A DNA stretch of 64,000 nucleotides from Brassica napus (taxonomy: Eukaryota; Streptophyta; Magnoliopsida; Brassicales; Brassicaceae), in NCBI RefSeq assembly GCF_020379485.1, contig NC_063450.1:45164681-45228680 (forward strand), written 5' to 3'. A program made the translations under genes and the position numbers. This document shows, one piece after another, positions 25,201 through 38,639 of this stretch. The notes under the pieces were generated by a model. That model saw nothing but the letters and a program-made list of their open reading frames with translations. It ran no database searches and was not told the origin of the DNA. Position 1 is the stretch's first letter; each line of letters opens with the position of its first letter.

Positions 25201-28200
25201 TGAAAGTAAGATTACCACATCCACCAAGACATTAAGAACGGTTGGATTATCGGAATGCAAAACAGAGAGAATTGTTGGATGTTCTGTCTGAGGAATCATG
25301 TGCCTCGGTATATTTAACCTGCAGAAATGAAGAGAGAAAGCAAATTTTGCGTCATAAGCTACACATTCACTAATTTTAAAAGGTTAAAAGAAAAGATTAA
25401 AACCTTGGTCTCGAAAAGTCATATATAATAATCTTAAGGTTTTTATAATTGGCTTCATTAGCACAGCTTCTTAAAGTGAGAGAATCTTTATGATCAGTCA
25501 CAATGAATGCATTTAACATGTTTCCAAGAGCTTGTTCAACTGCAGGCGCCCATTTATTGCCATTGATCAACGTCTGCAAAACATAACACCATTAGAAGAT
25601 ATTTTGTGAGATTTCTGATTCCACAAAATATTCCATTAATTGTTTTGGTGCACAGATTTGCAAAAAAAAAAACAAATAAAAACTCACCACATGGGAGCCA
25701 ATAGGACCAATTGGAGGCTTTTTGAATCTACGATGATGTCTCTCAATAGCCTGCAGAAGATAAATGACTCTGTCCCCTCCAAACGCAGTAACCTAGTACG
25801 CATGCATGTAATTGTGTGCCTCTTAGGTTTTATCGAAAGAGGTTTGGCAATATCCAGTTGAAACACCAAATATTATAATTAAATCATGTAAACCGTACCT
25901 TGTTTGTTTGATGTTTCTTTAGATCATAAATGTTGGAGTTTATATTATTTTGTCTCTTTTGATGGTCTCGAATCTAGAAGCCAAAAGGCCAAAAAAAATG
26001 AACAATGTGTTAATTACAATATTAAAGCAACCTGCATAAGAACCTGATAAGATTCTTATAAATATTCCTTTCTTTTTTTTTTTGAAAGAAAATTCTTATA
26101 AATATTCATGTGGAATTTAAGTAGCAAATATAGGTATATAGTTGTACCATATCCTCGATGTGTTCCATCTCTCTCCTTCCAACTGACGCTTTTTCCAGTA
26201 AGGAATTCTCTTCCTCTTTCAATCTAAAGGTATCAAATATTTGAAGAAGAATGAGACAGACTACAGAAGATGGAAAGGAACAAGAAAAAAAGAAATGATA
26301 AAACTTAATATTATCACCTGGAAAGTAGTGTTTCAGCCTTCTCAATCTCCTGTTCCAAGTATCTCAGTTTCTCCTCCGTTTCAGATTGTTCAGCCTGCAT
26401 CATTATCAACCTATGAGAAAGATACCTTCACAACACATTACTGTTTTGCCAAGACACTGAGCACAAAAGGATACTGTCAATGACCAATATAGAGGACCTG
26501 AGTGTTTCTCATTGTCTGTTCATTGATATCTCCAACCTGCCGTTCAAGCCTTCTAACACGATCCCTAATCTTCTGAACACCATTGCGCTTATGATTGAAT
26601 TCTTCTTCTAGAGCAATCTTTTCTCGTGCCGCCTACAGTCAGAATTAACATCATGAACACACAAGACAAGATACATCAAAATCACAATCTAAAAATTCAT
26701 TAAACCCAAAGCAATTTTTCCAAACTAAATCTCGTTAAATGTTATTTTCATGCTGTCCACGTTGAGAATCTATGTATATCTGAGCCATGCAACACATTTG
26801 GCAAATCCAGTACTTTCATATGCCTAATATATGTTGTTAAATGAAGGAAGATAAATTGCTAATTCTATACGAAAAAAATCCCATCCACTACATACCGTCT
26901 TGGCCGATTGGTGACAAGTCTCTATCTCTCTCTTCATCGCAGTTGATTCATCCATCAGACATGCAACTTTAGCTTTCTTCTTGGTCAAGCGATCCCTTAA
27001 CGATTCCACTTTACCCTACAGAATTGAACAGTTATAATCAAACAGTTGGAGTTCCAGAACATAAAGTAAGCAATATATTCAGCTCTGTGTAGATAGCTCT
27101 CTATAAATTTCAGTTGAGTTCAGCCATATATTCAGTTTAAGTTCTAGAACATGAATTAAGCAATACAATCAGTAAGCTACAAGGTTCATACTCTAAGCAA
27201 CTCAACCATTTTGGAGGCAAAACCACACCCAAACTTAAGGAAGCTTGATAATATGTCTTAACCATGGTCCTCGAAGAATGCTTAAGGTTGCAAATACATC
27301 AAGACTCCACTTAACCAAACTATCTCTTTTTATACAGCTATAAAATCCATTGTTATCAGGGACAAACTATAGCTATAATGCAGCGATCTTCCATAGCCAT
27401 CCAAATTTAAGAGTATGTATGACTTACTAGTTCCCAGTCTATTTTAGCTTGGCAAGTAGGTATGCGTTCTTTAAGCTTCACAATCTTATCGGTCTGTTCC
27501 TGGAGCTGCCTATCCACATCATACACCCAAGACCAAGCAAGTTTCTTTTTCAACTGCTGTAACTTTTGAGCTATTTCTTCAACTTGTTCCATGTTCTTTA
27601 TCTTTCCACGCAACTCATTGATCTCCTTCTCTATTGGTTTGATTGTTTCCTCCATTTCATCGACTATGGCAGTTGCAGAATTCAAGTGCTCGTAGATACT
27701 TTGGAGAAGATCATTAACTTGCTGAAGAAGGGTTGCCTTAAAAAAGAACTAAAGAACAGAAACTTTTAGCCAAAAAAAAAAAAAAAAAATTGAATATGGT
27801 TGACATTAATTTAAACCAATTTACAGCAAATACCTTAAATTTATCTTTGTCATTTCCAGAATGCAGAAACTCCCTGCTCTTGTCTTGACTCATTACTACG
27901 CAAGGATTCTCAACATCAATCTACACATGTAAATAAGACAGATCAACCAATGAATATGGCAATATGGTTGATATTGCTTAATACTTATCAGTTTGAATGA
28001 AAGACAAAAAACTCACGTTATAATGTTCAACAAGTTCCCGTAGCTCATCCTTTCGGCTACTTACTTTTTTCCCTGCAGCACACAGGTTTCATAATATAAG
28101 AAGAGAAAACCCCCTTTGAGAAAGAGAAGGGCTAAAGTGAATTAACCTTCATGATCCTTGAGAATGGTAGAGCTAGCAGACTCGGTTATCCTACGTTCGA

Positions 28201-28810
28201 CAATTATAACGTCACCATATACTTCAGGCTTAAAAGCATCTTCTCCTTGGTTTTTAATTTCAACATGGACAACCGCATAGCTGCAACGAACTCCAATTGA
28301 AAAGTGATTACCATTAAGTTCCCAAGTGTTTGCAGCATAACAAAAAAAAAAAAAAAAAAAAGAAGAAGTGGTAAGTGTACAACAAACCTGCATCCAGTTT
28401 TAATGAAATCCTTCAAAGTGGAAGCGCGTTGAGTCCCTTTCGCTCTACACCCGAATGCAACACATAGAGCAGTCAATATCGCACTCTTTCCACCTTGCCA
28501 ACAACACACACAACCACAGAGCGTGAAAAAAGACCAAAATTTTCAAAATTGGGCGAAACCCCCAACTCAACTCTCAATAAGGGATGCGTATGTGTAAATT
28601 CAATCGATTGGAGAGGTAAAGATGAAAGCTTTTGGGAAGGAAGAAACACTTACTTCCGTTTTGGCCGGTGATGAAATTGACCCACTCGCCAAACTCGATC
28701 TGGAGATTACTATGGCACATGAAATTCTCGAGCTTAATCCTTAGGATCGTACCCGACCCGGAACGCTGTTTGATGAAGGAAGCGCTGGGTCGAGCCCCGG
28801 ATTTCGCCAT
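22279..28810 (-). CDS. SMC6B: SMC6 subunit of the SMC5/6 complex
   Basis: Very many short exons on the minus strand, start [20 protein letters not shown] at 28810, stop TGA at 22281-22279. Walker A is split by an intron: GQNGS ends exon 1 and [15 protein letters not shown] begins exon 2 (28497). Two long coiled-coil arms follow ([34 protein letters not shown]) around the hinge ([20 protein letters not shown], then [10 protein letters not shown]). The C-terminal ATPase half has the signature [17 protein letters not shown] and Walker [13 protein letters not shown], ending KQQMAAPRS. The protein should work in the nucleus with SMC5 and NSE proteins in recombination repair. It agrees with Arabidopsis SMC6B (MIM, At5g61460) as I remember it almost residue for residue. 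No disruption was seen. Confidence 0.95.
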
Positions 28811-28860
28811 GGCTTTGTCGCGTTTCTAGGGTTTCTCACTCCGGCTGAGACTAATTAGAA

Positions 28861-28878
28861 AGAGAGAGAGAGAGAGAA
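28861..28878. repeat. GA microsatellite in the SMC6 5' UTR region
   Basis: Run of AG dinucleotides just upstream of the SMC6 coding start; such GA tracts are common in plant 5' UTRs. Confidence 0.8.
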
Positions 28879-28890
28879 GGCAATTCGCCG

Positions 28891-28899
28891 GGCGGGAAA
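28891..28899 (+). promoter_or_regulatory. E2F-like site upstream of SMC6
   Basis: GGCGGGAAA fits the E2F/DP consensus and lies about 80 bases before the SMC6 ATG, next to a GA-repeat. S-phase control would suit a cohesin-like repair subunit; function is inferred from the motif. Confidence 0.5.
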
Positions 28900-28981
28900 G
28901 AGACGAGGCTAGGCTATTATACGTCGCGTGTATGTTAACCATGCCTATCTTCACCGTCCGATCTTCTGGAGATAACCACTA

Positions 28982-29014
28982 TGGGCCTACCATTAACTTA
29001 ACATTGGCCCATTA
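28982..29014. promoter_or_regulatory. Site II-type motifs in the SMC6 promoter
   Basis: TGGGCC (28982-28987) and GGCCCA (29006-29011) lie about 170-200 bases upstream of the SMC6 ATG. Motif-based inference only. Confidence 0.4.
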
Positions 29015-29179
29015 GCCATATTCGAATACTTTGTTTTCTTTCTTTTGGAACGAAAATGCTGTCGTTTTTTTTTTACGCTTCTACACATATACATCGTTTA
29101 CATAGCATAGCATTATTATTCCTTTTTTGGGACAAAAGATTCATGAGAATCAAACCACGTATATATCTGTATACGAAAT

Positions 29180-31664
<2,485 letters not shown>

Positions 31665-32201
31665 AGACACGAGAGAGTTTCTACTCTGCTTTATGTTTTG
31701 ATGATGGATTGGATGGTTCAATGTGCTCTCACATCTCCAGCTTGCTTTAAATAGATACAAGGTCTAGTGGAGACTGGACATCCTAGACAATATTTTAACA
31801 GTGAAAACTAAACTAAACCACTACGCTTAGTGGAAGTTTATATAAATATCTCCTTTTCTTTTATAATGAAATTAAATTTTACTCTAAATCTTATTTCATT
31901 TTCAAGTTAAAAATGTAGTATTTTGTAAAAGATAAATGCATTACTCTATTTTTACAATAATTTTATTTCACTATAAATTGAAAATAGAGTGAGATTCAAG
32001 AAAATTTATTCTAAATTTTATTTTTATGTAGAAATAGAGTGGGAATAAAAATGTTGTTAGACAAGAAAACATAATCTATATATTTGGAGGAACTATTTTC
32101 TTATACATACCCTGAAAAAGGAAGTTACTTAATTTGGAAAATATAAATTAAGCAAAGAATTTAAAAAGTGTATAAAACGAATACGACTATAATTGTCATA
32201 A
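31665..32201. other. 5' flank of the terpene synthase pseudogene
   Basis: AT-rich. Contains the old promoter of the terpene synthase copy and AATAGAGTG-type repeats (31960-32040) that look like a decayed MITE. Nothing firm. Confidence 0.4.
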
Positions 32202-32399
32202 GAGCATGATTATCCCAAAGACCCATTTAGGGGTTCTTATTTTTTTTTAATACTTTAAAGTAGTAAAAGTGACTTAAGAGACAACATTAAGAAACCCAAA
32301 CATTTTTATGCTCCATTGCAAGGCTCTTAATTAAGGGTTCTTAAAAAAAATTATTATACATTTTAATTGTATTAATATACCAGTTTTAATTGCATGAAT

Positions 32400-32712
32400 G
32401 AATATGATTCACAAAAAAAAACATCATGATGTTTCTGAATCATGAAAGAACATAACAAACATTTCTTTCTGGCTAATAACTCAGTCACAAGCTGCTTATC
32501 ATCGTACTTCATCACATACCTTTTTAAGAAGGCTTCATTGGTATATGCCAAGACACATGGAATCGAAGGGGGTTCACTTTCAAGCAATCCTTTGGCAATG
32601 AGAGCTTTGATTACATTACACCTAGGCACAAGATCTTCTCCATGCTGTATCCAAGTAGCTGAGGAAACAAAGCCACAGCCTTTAGTGGCCAATTCATCTG
32701 TATCACAGCAAA
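32400..32712 (-). pseudogene. mTERF-family C-terminal fragment
   Basis: The minus strand reads WPLKAVALFPQLLGYSMEK, then after a frame change (about 32630) LVPRCNVIKALIAKGLL, SIPCVLAYTNEAFLKRYV and KYDDKQLVTELLA. This is the C-terminal end of a plant organelle mTERF protein. A one-base loss after YSMEK breaks the frame, so it is a captured, decaying fragment. An acceptor-like CAG precedes the ATG at 32710. Confidence 0.8.
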
Positions 32713-32867
32713 CTCAATCTTGATTTGTATTAAACTTTAACACAAGTCTATGGACACAAGAATACAAGAATATCTATAGGTGTAGTCAAAAGTATGCAAC
32801 TGCATATAGAGAAATAAAGTTCAAGTGATCTTGATTTGTACAGGAGAAGCAAGATTGAAATCATTAC

Positions 32868-32972
32868 CTCTCTGAAAGAAGAACAAAGTGTTGGTTGTCA
32901 GGATCTTCAAGAGCACTAACCAGTAACCTCTTCTCGGCATCAACCATTGATACCCTACCCCAAGTGACCTCT
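32868..32972 (-). pseudogene. GT14 (core-2/I-branching, BC10-like) exon fragment
   Basis: Reads EVTWGRVSMVDAEKRLLVSA then LEDPDNQHFVLLSE and ends GAGAG before a GTAATG donor. This is an internal exon of plant DUF266/GT14 glycosyltransferases (Golgi type II membrane proteins). Only this exon is present; upstream frames have stops. Retained splice donor indicates copying from genomic DNA rather than from mRNA. Confidence 0.8.
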
Positions 32973-33209
32973 TCCCTTCATGCTTATGAATCCTCCAAAA
33001 GCACATACATTATAAACATACATAAATACAAGATTCAATTGCATAAAATCTTCCAACAAGTTTAATTAATGCATTGTGCAAAGGGTACATCAGGGCAACT
33101 GATAACATTAAGTAAAATATCCATTTTTTCTTTGATAACTTCTCTTTAGCTATTCACAATACTTGTGCTAAACAAAACAAAATTAACAATCTTCAAAGCC
33201 AGCAACTAA

Positions 33210-33665
33210 TCTGAATTCACCTCCTCACGACAAAATTTCTGTCCTGATCACAAAGCGAGCAATTGTGAACCAAGGCTTGTACTTCAATCGTGTCCCTGCC
33301 ACAGGACAAAACCATATTAAGACCAGTGACCAATATAGACATAAACAATATCATCTACCTCTTTAGTTTTTTTCAATTAAGTGTTCAATTAAAGAACAGT
33401 GGAACTATCCTAAGATGGGCAACTCCGAATTGAAGTTTCATGAGCTGGGAACGAAGAAAGCAAGGATCTTTTAGAATCGGTGAAAAGGTGCTAACCTGTC
33501 TCGTTAACCTTAACGACGCGGTCATCGGAGACAGTCTCGAAGAGGCGGAGGAGAGACATCTCGTGACGTTGGAGGCCAGGAAATCACGAGGCGTGGAAGA
33601 AAGGGTCTAGAGAAGTAGCCTCTGCCTGAAGCGCTCTGGCTTCCCTTCTTCATTTGCTGGGAATC
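33210..33665 (-). pseudogene. RCL1 (RNA 3'-phosphate cyclase-like) N-terminal fragment
   Basis: The minus strand reads KKGSQS, then in another frame RFRQRLLL and PGLQRHEMSLLRLFETVSDD and RVVKVNETG; across a GT/AG intron (33496 to 33298) TRLKYKP and, shifted, LVHNCSL. These match the start of the nucleolar rRNA-processing protein RCL1. At least two frame changes and an in-frame TAG make it non-coding as RCL1. The ATG at 33559 could still open a short chimeric peptide. Confidence 0.75.
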
Positions 33666-33697
33666 ATCGCCGCCTTCAGCCATCCATGCAATTGCTT

Positions 33698-33700
<3 letters not shown>

Positions 33701-33760
<60 letters not shown>
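33701..33760. repeat. CT microsatellite, 30 units
   Basis: Perfect CT repeat of 60 bases within the Pack-type element, likely from the 5' UTR of the captured RCL1 copy. Confidence 0.95.
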
Positions 33761-33764
<4 letters not shown>

Positions 33765-34037
33765 GAGATGAACGCCCAAAGGGCAACAGGTGCTTCAGAA
33801 AACCGTCTCTTGTAACCCCTAAATAAGAGACGTTCTTTTGCATTTAATCTAATTTCCTTTTTTTTTAATGGTAATAACCCTAAGAGACGGAGGCTGAAGA
33901 CCGCGTTAATGATGCTCTAAGTGTATTGTTTTCTTTTCCAATTTTGGGTAGACAACATATTCACTTCTGACTTTGGCAAGATCTATACCATCCAAAGAGA
34001 GTATTTATATTTTTAAAATTACAAATGTCAGATAGTC

Positions 34038-34197
34038 TTTTTTTTTTGTCGACTTTCGGGCCACAATGGGCCGGTCCGATAGCCTTACATCTTCATAGAG
34101 GGGAAAGCTTCACTATAGAAGGCAAAGAGGGGTCGAACCCCTAACGCCAAGGTGGACAAGCCACTATACATGACCACTGGGCCATGCAACCTCGGCA
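34038..34197 (-). repeat. tRNA-derived SINE (minus strand), next to an LTR
   Basis: On the minus strand: A box TGGCCCAGTGGT (34184-34173), B box GGGGTTCGACCCC (34142-34130), then a body with GGACCGGCCCATTGTGGCCC and a terminal A-run (34047-34038). This matches a plant SINE. It ends about three bases before the candidate LTR start at 34200. Confidence 0.75.
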
Positions 34198-34199
34198 AT

Positions 34200-35635
34200 T
34201 GATATCTTGCATATTTACATTATTTTATCCATTTATTCATGTGCATTTTCATCGTATAGATTAGGATTTAGCCATGTCTAGGTTGCATTTTGCATACATA
34301 TGTCTCTATTAGGTATTGGAGTACCACATGGAGTTCCTGGAGACATTTGGGTGCATTTGGAGTTCAAAGGAGGTGATTAGAGTGATCTTTGGACGAGCAC
34401 TGCCTGGAGCGACTTCCCAGAGCGACTACATGAAGTCGCTGTGCACCACATCCCGGAGCGACTTTCCCAGAGCGACCGCACGAAGTCGCTCGCGTTTTCA
34501 CGTCCGGAGACACACAGATTTGACCCTGGAGCGACCTCCCAGAGCGACGTGCCGAAGTTGCTCCTGATGTTCAGAGCGACCTGTTGGAGCGACACACCAA
34601 GGTCGCTCGCGTCCTCTCGTCTGGAGACACCAAAATCGGTCCTGGAGCGACTTCCCGGAGCGACACCTGCAAGTCGCTCCGCGTTATTTTGCTGACGAAA
34701 ATTATGATTTCTCGGGGACCTTTTGGTCATTTGTATGCACGTTTTGCACTTCCAAAAAACCTATGTTTTAATACTTTGTAAGCCATTGGAGGCTGGATAT
34801 CTTAGATCTTTGAAAAAACAACCAAAAACCTCTTGAAAAGTTCATCTCTTTTATTCATTTGATCATATGTTATCCTGTTGATTTCTAATCTATTATATGT
34901 ATTTCTCTACATGATTAATCTGAAATCCAATATGGGTTTAAGAGGAATCATTAAGAGTAGTGAGTAATCCACTCTTGAATTCATGGGTTAGGGAGATTAA
35001 GGGTGATTAGGCTAGATCTAGGATGTTATAGTGTAGATCATTCTTATTCATTGCTAGTAGAGTATTCATAATGCATCTTCTGAGTTGGCCTCTCAAAAGT
35101 TGATTTTTAGGCATTTCCCACCCACAAGGTGTTTGATGAAATGTCTGTGACAACTCTCCTAAGCTTTTAACATACTTTACCAAAGACATTTGTTGTTAAA
35201 GGTGTTAAGATAGCCAATAGACTTGTTAGTAATGATTGCTTTCATATTATTCAACCAAAGACATTTGATGTTTGAAATATGTTAGTAAATGAACATTCAT
35301 CTAGACATAGAGTTTGTTTAAGATTGTGTCTAAGCTTAAGGTTGATATTTTGATTGATCATTTGCCATCCTTAGTTCGAAACTTGATCACCCAAGGTCTA
35401 ATTCCTATACCCATGAGTTCTCTTTTATCATAACCAAAGAAAGTCACTTCTTTTATTGTTTTATTATTTTGTTATTGCATTCTATTATTAGTAGTAGTTT
35501 AAAACCATCCAAATTATCGGTTGCATTTAGATTAAGTACGTACTTGCATTCTCGGTGCTTTGAAATCCCTTAGAATTGGTTCGGCAATCTTTTATACTAC
35601 ATCATTTGTCTTAGGAGCCTTGAAAACTCCTAACA
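34200..35635 (+). repeat. 5' LTR of an Athila-like Gypsy retrotransposon
   Basis: Bounded by TGATATC at 34200 and TAACA at 35635, five bases before the primer binding site. About 1.4 kb, the usual size for Athila-type LTRs. Contains an internal GAGCGAC repeat cluster (34404-34680). No matching right-hand LTR was found in the window, so boundaries rest on the TG..CA rule and the primer site. Confidence 0.6.
34404..34682. repeat. GAGCGAC/GTCGCTC repeat cluster in the LTR
   Basis: Five degenerate units, each with two GGAGCGAC or AGAGCGAC motifs followed by AAGTCGCT, its reverse complement, so each unit can fold as a hairpin. Spacing is irregular (about 50-75 bases), with a higher-order repeat marked by GGAGACAC at 34505 and 34623. 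Confidence 0.8.
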
Positions 35636-35641
35636 TCAAAT

Positions 35642-35654
35642 TGGCGCCGTTGCC
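35642..35654 (+). other. Primer binding site (tRNA-Asp type)
   Basis: TGGCGCCGTTGCC directly after the LTR, the sequence used by Athila elements as minus-strand primer site. Anchors the LTR end. Confidence 0.8.
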
Positions 35655-35695
35655 AAATTCTGAGTAGATTTGAACATTGAGATTTAGTCACTTGC

Positions 35696-36670
35696 TTGAG
35701 ACTAAGTCATTTTAATTTTATTTTGTTACTGATTCTTCTTCTTCACCTACCTTTAACTTTCAGGTGTATGAACTTGAGGACCAGGGGTCCATCAAACCTA
35801 GTTCCAATAGTAGTAGACATCAGAGCTTTAGAGAGAGTGTGTGCTAGAGCTAGAAGAGAAGAAGAAGAACAAGCCCACTTGCATAGATTGGATATTGATA
35901 TGGCAGATCCACCACAAGGGGCAGAACATCAACCGCGGGCAGCTCGACCCATTGGTACTTATGACCGGCCCAACATTCATGGTCATAGACTGGGAATCCA
36001 AGCACCGGCTGTGGCAGCCAACAACTTTGAGGTCAAGTCAGGATTACTCAACGTGATCGAGAACAACAAATATCATGGCTTGGCTTTAGAAGACCCATTC
36101 GATCACTTGGACAGGTTCGACAGCTACTGTGGATTGTCAAAAACCAATGGTGTGTCAGAGGATGCCTTAAAGCTGAAGTTATTCCCTTTTTCTTTGGGGG
36201 ATAAGGCGCGTCAGTGGGAGAAGTCTCTACCCAGCGACTCTATCACCACTTGGGATGACTGCAAGAAAGCATTCTTAGAGAAGTTCTTCTCTACTTCAAG
36301 AACTGCTAAGCTGAGAAATGAGATCTCCAGCTTTCAACAGAAGGGCTTGGAAGGATTCAGTGAAGCCTGGGAGAGATTCAAAGGCTACCAAGCTCAATGC
36401 CCTCACCATGGTTTCTCTAAGGAAAGCCTGTTGAGCACATTCTACAGGGGAGCTCTTCCTAAGTACAGAGCCAGATTGGATACAGTTAGCAATAGGTTCT
36501 TCTTGGAAAGAACTGAGGAAGATGCAGAGGAGCTGGTTGACAACATGGTAAAGAGTGACGCACTCTACAGTGGAGACCACGACAGAGGCAGTAGAACAGA
36601 TGACAAGCAGACGAGGAAGGAGTTAAATGCTCTACAGGATAAGATAGACATACACCATTGTGAATCATAG
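35696..36670 (+). CDS. Truncated Athila/Gypsy gag polyprotein
   Basis: A single open frame of 324 codons. The ATG at 35768 (MNLRTRGPSNL) is a more likely start than 35696, whose first 24 residues are a hydrophobic run. The retrotrans_gag domain is clear: NNFEVKSGLLNVIENNKYHG, then FPFSLGDKARQWEKSLPSDS, WDDCKKAFLEKFFSTSRT and GFSEAWERFKGYQAQCPHHG. The frame stops after DIHHCES, before any zinc knuckle, protease or polymerase, and unrelated DNA follows, so this is a 5' fragment of the element. Confidence 0.9.
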   Translation: MRLSHFNFILLLILLLHLPLTFRCMNLRTRGPSNLVPIVVDIRALERVCARARREEEEQAHLHRLDIDMADPPQGAEHQPRAARPIGTYDRPNIHGHRLGIQAPAVAANNFEVKSGLLNVIENNKYHGLALEDPFDHLDRFDSYCGLSKTNGVSEDALKLKLFPFSLGDKARQWEKSLPSDSITTWDDCKKAFLEKFFSTSRTAKLRNEISSFQQKGLEGFSEAWERFKGYQAQCPHHGFSKESLLSTFYRGALPKYRARLDTVSNRFFLERTEEDAEELVDNMVKSDALYSGDHDRGSRTDDKQTRKELNALQDKIDIHHCES

Positions 36671-37059
36671 CATAATATTGGAAATGTTTTGCATAAACCT
36701 CTCTACGAAGTACACTTCATTTTTGACGGCCTCTCTACGTAGTACACCACCTCAAATGAACATTATTGTATAAAATAACATTTTATTGGTTCTTGTCAAT
36801 TTAAAAATTTGTAAATAATTTAACACAAATTTATGATTGATCCGGAAGTTTAATGTTCTCTTTGTTTTTCATTCGGTAATAACATCTACATTACACTAAA
36901 TTATTAAATGTGAATTTCAATCTACCTAAGACCCGTATAAACAAAACTATGAAACAAACAATTTAAGTGGATACTTGTTGATATAAGTACGTATAATACA
37001 ATCTATACATAGAACTAAAATATCTAGGAAGAACATGAAAAAGGAAAAGTGTTTCGTAA
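36671..37059. other. Spacer between gag fragment and UROD remnant
   Basis: Contains two copies of CCTCTCTACG followed by AGTACAC (36700-36750) and otherwise AT-rich DNA. Confidence 0.45.
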
Positions 37060-38470
37060 GCCAAGCTCCTCGCAGTTTCAAAGAAATGAGCCAGGGCTTC
37101 CTCTGACGTCCCTACCAAGACACTGTGTCCTAGGTTTGAGTATATGCCGTGAAGATTGGTCCATCAATCTTCACGACTCTGACATAGAAAGACATTTTCT
37201 TTCAGTTTCTTGAATTAAATATAAAGAATTATTACGTTCAGCTCAACAAAGTAAACTATCCACCTATAAATCTCTTCAGTTAAAGCAGGAACCAGAGATA
37301 ATAGGTTAGATGGATCAACATTTCCATGGACTCTTAAGTCTCTAACACTGCTCCCCAGTCGCCTCTTTCCATCAGCCATATCTACAGTCCAGTCAAGTCC
37401 AATAACATCCGCTGAAGAAGACCCCTGTTTCCATTTTATGTAGAAAATAATAGGCGTGTCTGAACATCTTCTCTTTTACAGTATGAATGATCTGGCAAAC
37501 CAAATGAGAAAAAGGAAACGTTAAAACACCAAAAGAGAATCTTTCCAAGAACTCAAGATGGAAAGTACTTAAACTATACCTCTTTGATCCAAGGCTCCCA
37601 CATCTCGGGAGTCAACTGTCCACCCCCATGAATCGAATATTTGAATGCAGTGAGCTACGTGCTCAACTTTTTACACAACGTACTCTGTGATGAATTTGGT
37701 TATATTAGATATTAGAGCTCTCAGTACATTTGGTGCAGTGTCCAAGGAGCTCCAACAAAACCCAATACCTTAGCATGTTCCTCGACATCTTGTCTCAGAA
37801 TCTTGAGAGAGTCTCCAACGAACTGAAGTTTCTGAAGATCAATAGGATGAAATCTCTTTAAACATTCTTCAGGTCTGATGAGATACTGGATCACAGGGCC
37901 TTTAACTTCTTCGTTGTCAAACAGGAAACCGAAGGCAGGTATATGAGTGAGGATGCCAGAGAATACAAATGACATCGTCTGGTATGAACGGAAGCCAAGG
38001 CTGCAAAGAGATTACCACGATAAGATCAGTGTTGTCTCTGAAGGAAGGGTGTTTCTGAGCGAGCTTCTGGTAAACAACCGCATACTTTCCTGCTTCCCCT
38101 TTAGCAGTGCTAAGCAACAGCTGATCTGTTAATAATGTAAGAAAGGTTTCTATTAACTGAGGGTACAGATTCATTGATCTCTTTATGATCATTAGCATAA
38201 TGACTTAAAAGCTGGAAACTTTGTCATCAATTTCACATTCCAAACAGAGAAAGAAGCACATTTCAAAAGTTTTGAAAAAATAAGAGAAGCAAACATCTTT
38301 AGAGAAATTGGACTGCAAGAGATACATACCAGAAGAGAAGGAAGAACAATCTACGATGAACTTCCAACTCCAAGCAGCGTTACTGAATCTTCTTGGGTGA
38401 CAAATTAATCCACGTTTATGGGACTGGATCGAAACCCTTGACCCGATGAGTAACATGTCGACGACTGCAA
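37060..38470 (-). pseudogene. Uroporphyrinogen decarboxylase (HEME1-like) pseudogene
   Basis: Pieces in order on the minus strand: [138 protein letters not shown] and [19 protein letters not shown]. Lesions: the RPPVWMMRQAGR substrate segment is missing; a frame change near 37975; about 22 codons lost after GAPWT; a TAA stop at 37673-37671; an extra base at 37622 after DSWG. The parent enzyme makes coproporphyrinogen III in the plastid. Introns remain, so the copy arose from genomic DNA. Confidence 0.88.
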
Positions 38471-38639
38471 GCACTATATACTAGAAAGAGAAGTCTCTGA
38501 TTAGATTTGCAATAAAAATATAACTTAAATCGTTGTAGGTAACTGTTCTCATACCTGTTCACAATCATAAGCAGCAGCTCCAGCCCAATTAAACTTCCCA
38601 TGTAGTTGTGTTTCTTGCTTTCATAAGATGTACTAAGCA

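Larger units (their letters stand above)
32202..33917 (-). mobile_element. Gene-fragment-carrying Harbinger-like (Pack-type) element
   Basis: The left end is GAGCATGATTATCCC at 32202; the right end, read on the minus strand from 33917, is GAGCATCATTAACGC. Both are flanked by TAA (32199-32201 and 33918-33920), the typical TWA target site of PIF/Harbinger elements. Inside there is no transposase. Instead three pieces of unrelated host genes lie in the same (minus) orientation: RCL1, a GT14 glycosyltransferase exon and an mTERF C terminus. This is how Pack-type transposons look. Class is inferred from the 3-bp duplication and terminal sequence; the 15-base terminal repeats are imperfect. Confidence 0.72.

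Noticed and set aside
34130..34197. Real tRNA gene on the minus strand
   Set aside because: A and B boxes are present, but no full cloverleaf forms and a SINE body with A-tail follows.
34404..34682. CRISPR-like array
   Set aside because: Repeats are degenerate and irregularly spaced in an LTR of a plant retrotransposon; no cas genes are present.
37721..37975. Functional uroporphyrinogen decarboxylase
   Set aside because: Missing active-site segment, nonsense codon and frame changes rule out a working enzyme.
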